The notes beneath the pieces are model-generated. The model was not told the origin of the DNA and did not search any database. It was given only the letters and a program-made list of their open reading frames with translations. A DNA stretch of 37,407 nucleotides, taken from CAZADS01 sp964483985 (GTDB lineage Bacteria; Pseudomonadota; Alphaproteobacteria; Thalassobaculales; Thalassobaculaceae). The stretch lies in NCBI GenBank assembly GCA_964483985.1, contig CAZADS010000039.1:1-37407 (forward strand), read 5' to 3'. The translations under genes were made by a program, and so were the position numbers. Below are positions 16,245 through 24,881 of this stretch, in pieces. Position 1 is the first letter of the stretch, and each line of letters begins with the position of its first letter.

Positions 16245-17891
16245 ATGGTAGTCATGGCAGATATTGTTGACCAAAAATTTGGAACATTTGATTACGTTGT
16301 CATCGGGGCAGGAACGGCCGGCTGCTTGCTTGCAAACAGATTATCAGCGAATCCTAAAAACAGGGTTTTGCTATTAGAAGCGGGTGGAAAAGATGACTAT
16401 TTTTGGATCCGAGTGCCGGTTGGATATTTGTTTACTATGAATAATCCCCGCACCGATTGGTGCTTTAGCACAGAACCCACCGAAGGCTTGAATGGTCGGG
16501 CGTTAAGCTACCCTCGCGGTAAAGTGCTTGGAGGTTGCTCGTCCATAAATGGTATGATTTATATGAGAGGTCAAGATCGAGATTATGATCACTGGCGTCA
16601 ACTTGGGAATGCTGGTTGGAGTTGGAAAGAAGTTCTGACCTACTTTAAGCGATCTGAAAGCCATTTTCGAGGAGCTAGCGACATTCACGGTGGATCGGGT
16701 GAATGGCGGGTGGAAAGTCAGAGGCTATCTTGGGAAATTCTAGATGCATTTCGTGACGCTGCTGAGGAAATAGGAATTCCGAAAACCACGGACTTTAACG
16801 ACGGTGATAATGAGGGATGCGGTTATTTCGAAGTTAATCAACGAAGTGGAATAAGATGGAGTGCCGCAGACGCTTTTTTACATCCCATAATAGGGCGAAA
16901 AAATCTCACGGTCTTTACACACGCTCATGTAAAATCAGTCCGGTTTGAGGGAAGAAAAATTAAGAGTGTTTCCTTTTTTCGAGACAAACAATCGGCAGAA
17001 GTTCAAGTAGACCAGGAGGTATTGTTGTCGTCTGGTGCTGTTGGGTCTCCTCAAATTCTCCAATTATCAGGTATAGGCTGCCCAGAGCTGCTTCGGGACA
17101 ATGGAATTGAACCCATTTTGGAACTTTCAGGAGTCGGTGAAAATCTCCAAGATCATCTCCAGATGAGGATGGTTTTTAAAGTTAAAAATACAAAAACCTT
17201 AAATTTGAGAGCGAATAGTTTAATTGGTAAGATAGGAATGGTGCTGCAATATTTTTTACTTAAGCGAGGTCCAATGACCATGGCTCCAAGCCAACTTGGT
17301 GGCTTTGCTAAATCTGACCGGTATCGTGAGACGCCAAATTTACAATATCACATTCAGCCACTTTCTACCGAAAAGCTTGGCGATCCCCTGCATCCCTTTG
17401 AAGCCTTTACCGCCTCTGTTTGTAATTTGAGACCGGAGAGTCGTGGATACGTTCACCTTAGGGGACCCGATCCTCAAGTAGCTCCAATAATTCAACCTAA
17501 TTATCTTTCCAAGGCTGAGGATCGCAAAGTTGCGGCAGAAGCTATAAAATTGACTCGCCGTATCGTTTCTGCCCCTGCAATGGCTCGTTTTGAGCCAGAA
17601 GAATTTAAACCTGGCATTCAATTCTCGAGCGATGAGGAATTAGCCAGAGAAGCTGGTAATATAGGGACTACTATATTTCACCCGGTTGGCACCTGTAAGA
17701 TGGGGCCAATTACGGATAAACATGCCGTAGTAGATGACCGGCTTCGTGTCCATGGGATTGAAGGTTTAAGGGTGGTGGATGCTTCGGTGATGCCGACTAT
17801 TACATCAGGTAATACTAATTCGCCTACGTTAATGATAGCTGAGAAAGCCGCTGAAATGATCCTCCAGGGTGAAACAAACGGGCGTTATTAG
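16245..17891 (+). CDS. GMC family FAD-dependent alcohol dehydrogenase/oxidase
   Basis: The 548-residue protein is a glucose-methanol-choline oxidoreductase. The FAD motif is VVIGAGTAGCLLANRL near residues 15-30, followed by VLLLEAGG. The GMC signature 1 region is YPRGKVLGGCSSINGMIYMR near 87-106, and signature 2 is SSGAVGSPQILQLSGIG near 264-280. Near the C-terminus, FHPVGTCKMG carries the catalytic histidine and SGNTNSPTLMIAEKAA the second conserved His/Asn position, here asparagine. The family oxidises primary or secondary alcohols, or sugars at C1. The specific substrate is unknown, though choline dehydrogenase-like labels are common. The ATG at 16245 has no good ribosome binding site, and ATG 16254 is an alternative. 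It is followed by an SMP-30 lactonase on the same strand. Confidence 0.93.
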   Translation: MVVMADIVDQKFGTFDYVVIGAGTAGCLLANRLSANPKNRVLLLEAGGKDDYFWIRVPVGYLFTMNNPRTDWCFSTEPTEGLNGRALSYPRGKVLGGCSSINGMIYMRGQDRDYDHWRQLGNAGWSWKEVLTYFKRSESHFRGASDIHGGSGEWRVESQRLSWEILDAFRDAAEEIGIPKTTDFNDGDNEGCGYFEVNQRSGIRWSAADAFLHPIIGRKNLTVFTHAHVKSVRFEGRKIKSVSFFRDKQSAEVQVDQEVLLSSGAVGSPQILQLSGIGCPELLRDNGIEPILELSGVGENLQDHLQMRMVFKVKNTKTLNLRANSLIGKIGMVLQYFLLKRGPMTMAPSQLGGFAKSDRYRETPNLQYHIQPLSTEKLGDPLHPFEAFTASVCNLRPESRGYVHLRGPDPQVAPIIQPNYLSKAEDRKVAAEAIKLTRRIVSAPAMARFEPEEFKPGIQFSSDEELAREAGNIGTTIFHPVGTCKMGPITDKHAVVDDRLRVHGIEGLRVVDASVMPTITSGNTNSPTLMIAEKAAEMILQGETNGRY

Positions 17892-17997
17892 TCTACGTAG
17901 TTAGTTGCTGTTTATTTGAATCATGATGTTAACGGCATTGACTAGTCATGGTCTCTTCCTACAATCTCATGTTTTAGCGTTTTATAGGTTTAAATTA

Positions 17998-18930
17998 ATG
18001 TCTTTTTATTCTGTTCCGATTGATATTAAAACTGAAGTTTTTGCTCAAGTACCAAGCAAATTCAGACGCGAAGGAGGTAGACCAGATTGGGGTGCCGCCA
18101 ATCTTCCTGACCGTGATATAGACTGTTTTCTAGAGGGTCCTAGCTTTGATCGGGAAGGTAATCTTTATGTCGTTAACATTCCATACGGCGAAATTTTTAG
18201 AGTGTCCCCATCTGGAGAATTTGACGTCGTTACCCAGTACGACGGATGGCCAAACGGTCTGAAAGTTCATAAAAATGGAATGCTCTATGTAGCTGATTAC
18301 AAGCGTGGAATAGTTAGGATAGACCCTCATAATGGTGGCGTTGAGACGGTTGTTGAACATCGATGGTCGGAAAGCTTCCGCGGCTGTAACGATCTACATT
18401 TGGCTTCTAACGGAGATATTTATTTCACAGATCAGGGTCAGACTGGGGTACATGACCCTACAGGACGAGTTTATCGGTATACGTCGACCGGGGAACTTCA
18501 GCTGTTGGTTGGTAACGGTCCCAGTCCAAATGGTTTGGTTCTTAGTCCTGAAGAAAACGTTCTCTATGTAGGGATGACTCGCGGAAATGCTGCCTGGAGA
18601 GTACCATTATTACCGGATGGCACTACCACTAAAGTTGGTATATATATCCAGCTTTCTGGTGGGCATGGCGGGCCAGATGGCTTGGCTATGGATGCAAATG
18701 GCGGGCTCCTTATCTGCCACGCTGGGTTGGGGTGTGTTTGGCATTTTGATCAACTGGGACAACCGATTCATCGGATTCACTCTTGCAAAGGTTTGATGAC
18801 AACCAATATGGCTTTTGGCGGTTTAGACAATAAGATATTGTTCATTACTGAATCAGCTTCGGGTAGTATTCTTAAGGCAAACTTGCCGGTTTCTGGGAAC
18901 CGCATGTATTCGCATCAAGATCAAATTTAA
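17998..18930 (+). CDS. SMP-30/gluconolactonase family lactonase
   Basis: The protein, about 310 residues from ATG 17998, is a six-bladed beta-propeller of the SMP-30/Gnl/LRE type. Repeated blade motifs are visible: GPSFDREGNLYVVNIPYGEI, NGLKVHKNGMLYVADYKRGI, CNDLHLASNGDIYFTDQGQT, PSPNGLVLSPEENVLYVG and GPDGLAMDANGGLLICH. The Asn and Asp residues in these loops normally bind the catalytic divalent metal. Members hydrolyse sugar lactones or related esters. The frame extends 25 codons upstream to ATG 17923, but the domain and normal family length favour 17998. Lying just after a GMC dehydrogenase, it may open a lactone made by that enzyme. This is inference from context. Confidence 0.88.
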   Translation: MSFYSVPIDIKTEVFAQVPSKFRREGGRPDWGAANLPDRDIDCFLEGPSFDREGNLYVVNIPYGEIFRVSPSGEFDVVTQYDGWPNGLKVHKNGMLYVADYKRGIVRIDPHNGGVETVVEHRWSESFRGCNDLHLASNGDIYFTDQGQTGVHDPTGRVYRYTSTGELQLLVGNGPSPNGLVLSPEENVLYVGMTRGNAAWRVPLLPDGTTTKVGIYIQLSGGHGGPDGLAMDANGGLLICHAGLGCVWHFDQLGQPIHRIHSCKGLMTTNMAFGGLDNKILFITESASGSILKANLPVSGNRMYSHQDQI

Positions 18931-19378
18931 TTTGGTCGTATAAAGACACATTAGACCCATGAAGAGATTTGATCCTAATTCTTGTAAAAAGGTGGATACG
19001 GTCGGCTGAGTGTCTGGCCCTGAGGCCGCATATACAACTGAAATATAGTGCTCAGTGCTAGATACCGTTTGATAAAGAAGTTCTCTATTTTCTCCCAAGT
19101 GTTTCAATAAAAAATTAGGTGAGAGGTGCTTTGACAAGCTCCCCAGAAGCAAGAGATTTTAATAAAATTAGACTTACCAGTCCAAACTGTAGACAAAACA
19201 ATGGAACTCCCTAAATATCGAACTGGTATTTCAGTAAATCCACAAAGTTTTATGGCCTACCCGAAACAATTAATAGTATGAAATATAACGTCCAAAACAA
19301 CACATTTGGTTTACCCTTGTTATTTATTTGTAGAAATAAGTGTTGTGTTAGTTTTAATTAACACGTACTATATCTAGT
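18931..19378. other. Intergenic stretch without a supported gene
   Basis: This stretch of about 450 bases lies between the SMP-30 gene and the promoter-like element at 19343-19371. A 99-codon minus-strand frame (18853-19152) enters it, but it overlaps the end of the SMP-30 gene, has no recognisable family and lacks a clear ribosome binding site. I see no repeats or terminators here. Confidence 0.4.
19343..19371 (+). promoter_or_regulatory. Predicted promoter of a small RNA locus
   Basis: TTGTGT at 19343-19348 and TACTAT at 19366-19371 are separated by 17 bases and resemble -35 and -10 boxes. Transcription would begin near 19379 and, with the terminator at 19528-19564, would give an RNA of about 185 nt. 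This is a pattern match only. Confidence 0.4.
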
Positions 19379-19564
19379 GTTACAGCATGTGGTTCAATGC
19401 TGAGTGATTTCTCCAATATTGGAGATTTGCGGTCAGTTGTTTTGGTCGCAACGGGCGGTACCCTCCCATATCCGCCCTCATAACCCTGTGAAGCTCCTAA
19501 GGACGAGTTCTCTATCGTCCGGACTTTAAGGGGTGCGTCAGGTTTATGACGCACCCCTTTTTTT
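19379..19564 (+). ncRNA. Candidate structured small RNA, unassigned
   Basis: No credible open reading frame fills this stretch, yet it has ordered structure bounded by a promoter-like element and a strong terminator. Hairpins visible in order are CTCC-AATATT-GGAG (19411-19424), GGGCGG paired with CCGCCC (19453-19458 with 19472-19477), GGACGA paired with TCGTCC (19501-19506 with 19515-19520), and the terminator stem. GGAG at 19421-19424 could instead pair with CTCC at 19494-19497, giving a longer rod with a central bubble. That would suit a 6S-like RNA in size and shape, but I cannot confirm a family. I found no tmRNA tag, SRP core or RNase P core. It could also be a leader or attenuator of the RidA gene downstream. 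Confidence 0.45.
19528..19564 (+). terminator. Strong intrinsic terminator
   Basis: A perfect 13-base stem (AAGGGGTGCGTCA and its complement TGACGCACCCCTT) with a 6-base loop, GGTTTA, is followed by a run of T that ends at 19564. It is by far the strongest terminator in the window. It lies 80 bases upstream of the RidA start at 19645, so it must end a transcript coming from its left. Confidence 0.9.
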
Positions 19565-19644
19565 AATTCTAAGAATCGCAAAAGGTAGCGTCAGCTTATT
19601 CTATTGAGTAAGGTGAAGTGCGTCTGATAATGGAGCTACGACAA

Positions 19645-20112
19645 ATGAGTGGAATAATAGAGGATAGATTAAGAAAGAAGGGGATCGAAATACCGGAAGC
19701 AGCAACACCTGCCGCTAATTATGTTCCGTATGTAATTTCCGGTAAACAAATATCGGTAGCGGGACAAATTCCATTTTGGAACGGTAAGCTTACTGGGGTT
19801 GGGATAGTTGGTCGTGATTTCACGACGGACGAAGCTGTAAATATTGCGAGAGTTTGTGGATTGAATTTACTTGCACAAGCGAAAGCTGCCTGCGCAGGCG
19901 ACTTGGATAAAATCTTCCAAGTGATTAAATTAGGTGGATTTGTTCGATGTACGGAAGATTTTGGAAATCATCCTGAGGTTGTAAATGGGGCTTCAAACCT
20001 TATGGTAGAAGTGTTTGGTAACTCTGGGCGTCATGCTAGATTTGCCGTTGGGACAAATTCGTTGCCAAGAGGCGTAGCAGTAGAAGTAGAAGGTGTGTTT
20101 GAATTAAAATAA
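19645..20112 (+). CDS. RidA family protein, YjgF/YER057c-like
   Basis: This protein of about 155 residues belongs to the longer RidA branch that begins with an IEDRLRKKGIEIPEA helix. The core shows YVISGKQISVAGQIPFWNGK near residues 28-47, VIKLGGFVRCTEDFGNHPEV near 98-117, and GRHARFAVGTNSLPRGVAVE near 133-152, with the arginine in HARFAVG at the substrate-anchor position. A role in deaminating enamines or imines is inferred from the family. The sub-branch is poorly characterised. I place the start at ATG 19645, nine bases after GGAG, where family members begin. A GTG at 19618 in frame would add nine residues. It differs clearly from the RidA at 14456-14815. The strong terminator upstream implies a promoter of its own in the 80-base gap. 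Confidence 0.87.
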   Translation: MSGIIEDRLRKKGIEIPEAATPAANYVPYVISGKQISVAGQIPFWNGKLTGVGIVGRDFTTDEAVNIARVCGLNLLAQAKAACAGDLDKIFQVIKLGGFVRCTEDFGNHPEVVNGASNLMVEVFGNSGRHARFAVGTNSLPRGVAVEVEGVFELK

Positions 20113-20189
20113 TAGCTTATTGTAAACTTTAAATTGGCCTTATTTCAAAATGTCCAATCAATTAAGGGGCGGAGGATAAAATCGGAAAT

Positions 20190-21365
20190 ATGTCCGATAA
20201 CACAAATAGCATAATAAACTCACCTTTGTCGGTACGTCTAATAAAATCAATCAAAGAGGTTTCCGAGTCAAACTGGGATGCTTGTGCCGGTTGTGGAAAT
20301 CCATTCATCTCGCATAAATTTTTATCGGCACTAGAGGAGTCTGAATCAGTTTGCCCTAATACAGGATGGCTACCCCAGCATATAATTTACGAAGATAAAT
20401 TTGGGAAATTATTAGGAGTTGTCCCTCTATATTTAAAAGGTCACTCTTACGGCGAATATGTATTTGACTGGGGTTGGGCCGATGCCTTTGAGCGAGCAGG
20501 AGGTAGGTATTTTCCAAAACTACTTTCAGCAATCCCGTTTACACCTGTTACATGTCCAAAACTGTTGGTAAGGTCTGGTGAAGATGTCGAAAAGACTTCT
20601 AAAATTCTAGCTAAAAGTCTTATGAAAGCGACGACCCAACACGGTGTATCGTCACTTCATATTAACTTCCCAAATGAGCAAGAGTCCCAGTTTTTAAATG
20701 AACTGGGTTTTTTACGGCGATACGCATTGCAATATCACTGGGAAAATCAGGGCTACGATAATTTTGAAGCATTCTTGAATGAGTTAAGTGCCCGTAAAAG
20801 AAAATCTATTAAAAAAGAACGACGGCAGGCTATAGCGGAAGGTATTAAAATCTTAATGTTAACTGGCGACGAAATCAAATCCAGACATTGGGATGCGTTT
20901 TATCGGTTTTATATTGATACTTCAGATAGAAAATGGGGAACGGCATATTTGAATAGGACATTTTTTTCACTGTTAGGGGAAAGTATGCCAGATCGAGTTC
21001 TATTAGTAATGGCAGAATATGATGGGGAATTGGTTGGTGGTGCGCTGAACTTAATCGGGGAAACCACTCTATATGGCAGGAATTGGGGATGCATAGCAGA
21101 TTTTAAATTTTTGCATTTTGAAGCTTGTTATTATCGTGCCATAGATTTCGCTATAGAGAGAGGCCTAGCACGAGTTGAGGCAGGCGCTCAAGGCCAGCAT
21201 AAAATTCAACGGGGCTATTTACCTACGTATACGTTTAGTAATCACTATATTCCAAATCAGAGTTTTCGGAATGCAGTGGCAGAATTTGTGGAGCGAGAGA
21301 GAGAACATATGGCAATAGAAAAGCGAGAGTTGGAGGAAGCATCGCCCTTTCGTAAAAGACTTTAA
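20190..21365 (+). CDS. FemAB/GNAT-like N-acyltransferase (PF04339 family)
   Basis: The 391-residue protein matches the 'peptidogalycan biosynthesis' COG3146/PF04339 family, which combines two GNAT-like folds in the manner of FemAB peptidyltransferases. Visible family blocks are WDACAGCGNPFISHKFLSAL near residues 29-48, the catalytic-domain linker LNELSARKRKSIKKERRQA near 197-215, and GLARVEAGAQGQHKIQRGYL near 332-351. The family is soluble and cytoplasmic, and the true acyl acceptor is unknown. Amino-acyl or acetyl transfer to a wall or lipid precursor is only a suggestion from FemAB. The ATG at 20190 has a weak site (CGGA). The C-terminus is rich in Glu and Arg. No terminator is seen in the 280 bases before clpA. 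Confidence 0.85.
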   Translation: MSDNTNSIINSPLSVRLIKSIKEVSESNWDACAGCGNPFISHKFLSALEESESVCPNTGWLPQHIIYEDKFGKLLGVVPLYLKGHSYGEYVFDWGWADAFERAGGRYFPKLLSAIPFTPVTCPKLLVRSGEDVEKTSKILAKSLMKATTQHGVSSLHINFPNEQESQFLNELGFLRRYALQYHWENQGYDNFEAFLNELSARKRKSIKKERRQAIAEGIKILMLTGDEIKSRHWDAFYRFYIDTSDRKWGTAYLNRTFFSLLGESMPDRVLLVMAEYDGELVGGALNLIGETTLYGRNWGCIADFKFLHFEACYYRAIDFAIERGLARVEAGAQGQHKIQRGYLPTYTFSNHYIPNQSFRNAVAEFVEREREHMAIEKRELEEASPFRKRL

Positions 21366-21645
21366 GCAAATTTTGTTGTGAATTGGCGACAGGCTTAGGA
21401 AACTTATTTTCCCTTAAAATATATTTGGTGATCAACCCAAGGAAACACAATATTAGACTGCTGCCTGCGCTCAATTGCATAATTTATATAATCCAAAACA
21501 GATCAATGTACTTGTGGAAGTTTATTGGCGAGTGGACCATCACGCAGAGGAGTCCAGTTCCTAAATTGCAATTTAATGCTGGCCTTCACAAAATAAAAAT
21601 AATTTCAATTAAAAATATACAAACTCTTTCCGAGTGAGGCTTTTC

Positions 21646-23988
21646 TTACTTCACTAATTCTTTTAAGTTTTTCTTTTCGCCATTATTTCGGGTTTTCGAC
21701 CGCAAGTTCTTGCGCTTTTGCTGGGGCGTATCCTCGTTTCCATGGTACGCAAAACATAAACCATTGTTCTTTATCTTAATTTTAACCAAACCACCTTTCT
21801 CTAATTCACCAAAAAGTAATTCCTCAGCCAATGGTTTTTTTATGTGCTCCTGAATCATTCGGGCTAAAGGTCTGGCACCATAAAGTTTGTCATATCCTTT
21901 TGCACCTATCCACGCTCGTGCAGCGTCTGTCATTTCAATGGTGACGTTACGATCTTCTAGTTGCGCTTCAAGTTGCATAATAAATTTCTCAACGACTCGG
22001 GAAATTATTTCAGGAGTAAGTCCAGAAAACCCAATAGTAGCGTCTAACCGGTTACGGAATTCGGGCGTGAACATGCGGTTGATGGCTTCGGTGTCGTCTC
22101 CCGTTCGCTCATTACGACCAAAACCTATAGCTTCTTTAGCAAGATCAGAAGCGCCAGCATTTGTAGTCATTATGAGAATGACATTTCGAAAATCGACGGT
22201 TTTGCCATTATGGTCTGTCAATTTCCCATGGTCCATTATTTGGAGTAATATATTGAAAAGATCTGGGTGAGCCTTTTCTATTTCATCTAATAGAAGCACG
22301 CTGTGAGGGTGTTGGTCTATTGCGTCGGTCAAAAGTCAGCCCTGATCAAACCCAACATAACCTGGAGGGGCGCCAATTAATCGAGATACACTATGGCGTT
22401 CCATGTATTCTGACATATCAAATCGAGTTAATTCGACCCCTAGCACTTTTGCTAATTGGCGAGCTACTTCTGTTTTCCCCACTCCCGTCGGACCCGAAAA
22501 CAGGTAATTCCCTATAGGTTTTTCGGGTTCACGAAGGCCTGCACGGGATAATTTAATAGCGCTTGATAATGCTTCTATGGCTTTATTTTGTCCAAATACA
22601 ACGCTTTTTAAATCACGTTCAAGATTCAGTAATACAGTCTTATCACTGGTTGATACGCTTTTAGGCGGAATTCGTGCTATCTTTGCGACAATTTCTTCAA
22701 CATCCTTAACTGCTATAGTTTTTTTGCGCCGGGAAACGGGAACAAGCATTTGAGCTGCGCCGACCTCATCGATTACGTCAATAGCTTTATCTGGGAGTTT
22801 TCTGTCTCCAATATATTTAGCCGAAAGATCTACCGCGCATTTCAAGGCTTCGGCTGTATAACGGACTTTATGGTGTTTTTCGTAATACGGTTTCAAACCT
22901 TTGAGTATTTTAAAACAATCATTCAAAGATGGTTCATTTACGTCAATTTTTTGAAAACGACGAACTAATGCTCTATCTTTCTCAAAGTGGCCTCGATATT
23001 CTTTGTAAGTGGTCGATCCGATGCATTTTAATGATCCAGCTTGTAATGCTGGCTTAAGCAAATTGGAAGCATCCATGGCCCCGCCTGAGGTTGCTCCTGC
23101 CCCGATTACGGTGTGAATTTCATCAATAAAAAGAATTGCATCGGGGTTTTGTTCTATCTCTGAGATAACAGCTTTCAATCTTTCTTCAAAATCCCCTCTG
23201 TAGCGCGTACCAGCGAGTAATGCTCCCATATCGAGAGAAAAAATTTTCGCCTTAGAGAGAACTTCGGGTACATCTTCATCAATAATGCGTTTCGCTAACC
23301 CCTCGGCGATGGCCGTCTTTCCTACTCCTGGGTCACCAACGTATAATGGGTTGTTTTTCGTCCGACGGCATAGAATTTGTATAGTGCGTTCGACTTCAAA
23401 TTCCCGGCCAATAAGGGGATCAATACCACCGGATTTAGCTTTTTTATTCAGATCAACGCAGTAAGCATCAAGTGCTTCATTACCGCTTTTATTGACTTGC
23501 TCCGCTTTATTTTCATCCTCTGCACCCTCCGCATTTCGATCTTCCGATTGCCCATGAACTTTGGCAATTCCGTGTGAGATGTAATTGACAGCATCGAATC
23601 GGGACATGTCTTGTTCTTGAAGAAAGTATACAGCATGACTTTCTCGTTCTGAGAATAAAGCGACTAATATATTAGCACCCGTCACTTCTGCTCGTCCTGA
23701 GGATTGCACATGAATTATAGCCCGTTGAACAACTCGCTGGAAACCTGCGGTAGGTTTAGCCTCGTTATGATTCTCAATGCTCAAATTGGCAAGTTCATTG
23801 TTAATATAATCTTTTAAATTCGACTGCAATCTTGGTATTTCAACGCCGCATGCTCTTAGTACAGCAATTGTGTCCTGATCTTCCGTTAGAGCAAAAAGCA
23901 GATGCTCCAAAGTAGCATATTCATGGCGCCTTTGGTTAGCGTGGTCTAATGCTCGATGTAAGCCATCTTCAAGATTCTTTGATAGCAT
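21646..23988 (-). pseudogene. clpA: ATP-dependent Clp protease ATPase subunit ClpA, interrupted by in-frame UGA
   Basis: The frame encodes a full ClpA of 780 codons, except that codon 551 is TGA (22338-22336) where the family has the second glycine of GFDQGGLLTDA. Both sides stay in the same frame, so one base change, GGA to TGA, explains it. ClpA is the AAA+ unfoldase that feeds substrates, including ClpS-bound N-degron proteins, to ClpP. The N-domain spans about 1-145. D1 has Walker A GDPGVGKT (Lys224) and ILFIDEIHT. D2 has Walker A GPTGVGKT (Lys505) before the stop and Walker B LLLDE (Glu569) after it. IGFG is the ClpP-docking loop. Termination at UGA would leave D2 without Walker B or the ClpP loop. 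I chose ATG 23988, four bases after the clpS stop. Readthrough or a sequencing error are alternatives. Confidence 0.85.
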
Positions 23989-23992
23989 TGGT

Positions 23993-24328
23993 TTAAGCTT
24001 TCTCGACAGTGCATTGTAGGGGGTGTTGGTGTTGGCGGGCAAAGTCCATTACCTGCGTTACTTTAGTTTCTGCAACTTCATAAGTGAATGTTCCGCAAAT
24101 ACCTACGCCTCGTTGGTGAACATGTAACATTATTTTAGTTGCCTCCTCACGACTTTTAGAGAAGAAGCGTTCAAGCACATGAACCACGAACTCCATTGGC
24201 GTGTAATCATCATTTAACATAATGACTTTGTACATAGATGGCTTTTTGGTTTTAGGCTTAGCCTTAACAACGACACCAGTATTGGATTTTCCGTCGCTAT
24301 TATTTTTATTATTGTCGGCCATCTTCAT
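23993..24328 (-). CDS. clpS: ATP-dependent Clp protease adaptor ClpS
   Basis: The 111-residue protein is the N-recognin adaptor that delivers substrates with destabilising N-terminal residues to ClpA. After a variable, polar N-terminal extension (residues 1-30), the core begins MYKVIMLNDDYTPMEFVV, with the NDD and Met/His residues that line the N-degron pocket, then LERFFSKSREEATKIMLHVH and the C-terminal GTFTYEVAETKVTQVMDFAR. It directly precedes clpA with a four-base gap, the standard arrangement. The start may be ATG 24328 or ATG 24322. AGGA lies a few bases before the first. The gene looks intact, which contrasts with its interrupted partner. Confidence 0.95.
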   Translation of the reverse strand: MKMADNNKNNSDGKSNTGVVVKAKPKTKKPSMYKVIMLNDDYTPMEFVVHVLERFFSKSREEATKIMLHVHQRGVGICGTFTYEVAETKVTQVMDFARQHQHPLQCTVEKA

Positions 24329-24881
24329 CTTTTCCTATATACCGAGTGCTGACGGAAACTGATCATATGACGTTAATTATCAATTTTAAAAGGTTCCGAC
24401 AAACTTTATCATAGATGAGAGAAGAGGTTGCCAGACCTATCACCTCGGCGCAAATGCAAAAATTGTTCAATAAATAAAAAGCGCTTTATTTCTCCCTTTT
24501 CTAGTGAAAGAAATGGTGAATATTCAATTTGCTGTAATATTATAAATACTGATCAACTCCAATTGCTAAACATGGTATTTTGAATGCAATATTTGTATTT
24601 GGGACAATGGTTATAATTGGCAAACGTTTACTGTAACGTTAGTAAAAATACACTAAGTAAAAGCCTAAAATGGTCCACGACGTTTAAGAAATAAGGTAAT
24701 TATTGATATTCAGTTGTTTTGTTAGTTTAAAAATATTTCTTTTTTTTCGGATAGTTATAGACATTAGTTGAGATAAAGATTAAAATTCGCCGCAAGTTTT
24801 GAGGATTATGGAGAGACTGTGAAGCCTTTCTATTTAACAACTTTAGAGTTGCGTCTGATTTCTTGAAAATTCTGGCGGTTT
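24329..24881. other. Divergent intergenic region, clpS and D,D-carboxypeptidase
   Basis: This 553-base stretch is the largest empty gap without a terminator and is strongly AT-rich. It should hold the promoters of clpS (minus) and the carboxypeptidase gene (plus). I see only an imperfect palindrome, AATAAAAAGCGCTTTATT near 24473-24490, and T-rich runs around 24731-24748. No small gene or RNA can be supported. Confidence 0.4.

Noticed and set aside
18853..19152. 99-codon minus-strand frame between the SMP-30 and RNA loci
   Set aside because: It overlaps the end of a well-supported gene, shows no family motif and has no ribosome binding site.
22336..22338. UGA in clpA read as glycine or tryptophan by an altered genetic code, or as selenocysteine
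   Set aside because: Other genes here (gor, amidase, ugd, D,D-carboxypeptidase) end properly at UGA, so it is a stop in this genome. The expected residue is Gly, not Cys or Sec, and no SECIS-like hairpin is evident right after it.
22336..24042. clpA starting 18 codons upstream at 24042, inside clpS
   Set aside because: The ClpA family begins at MLSKNLE (ATG 23988), four bases after the clpS stop. The longer frame only overlaps clpS in another frame.
24473..24490. AATAAAAAGCGCTTTATT palindrome as a terminator
   Set aside because: The stem is imperfect and AT-rich, no T-run follows directly, and it lies between divergent genes where no terminator is expected.
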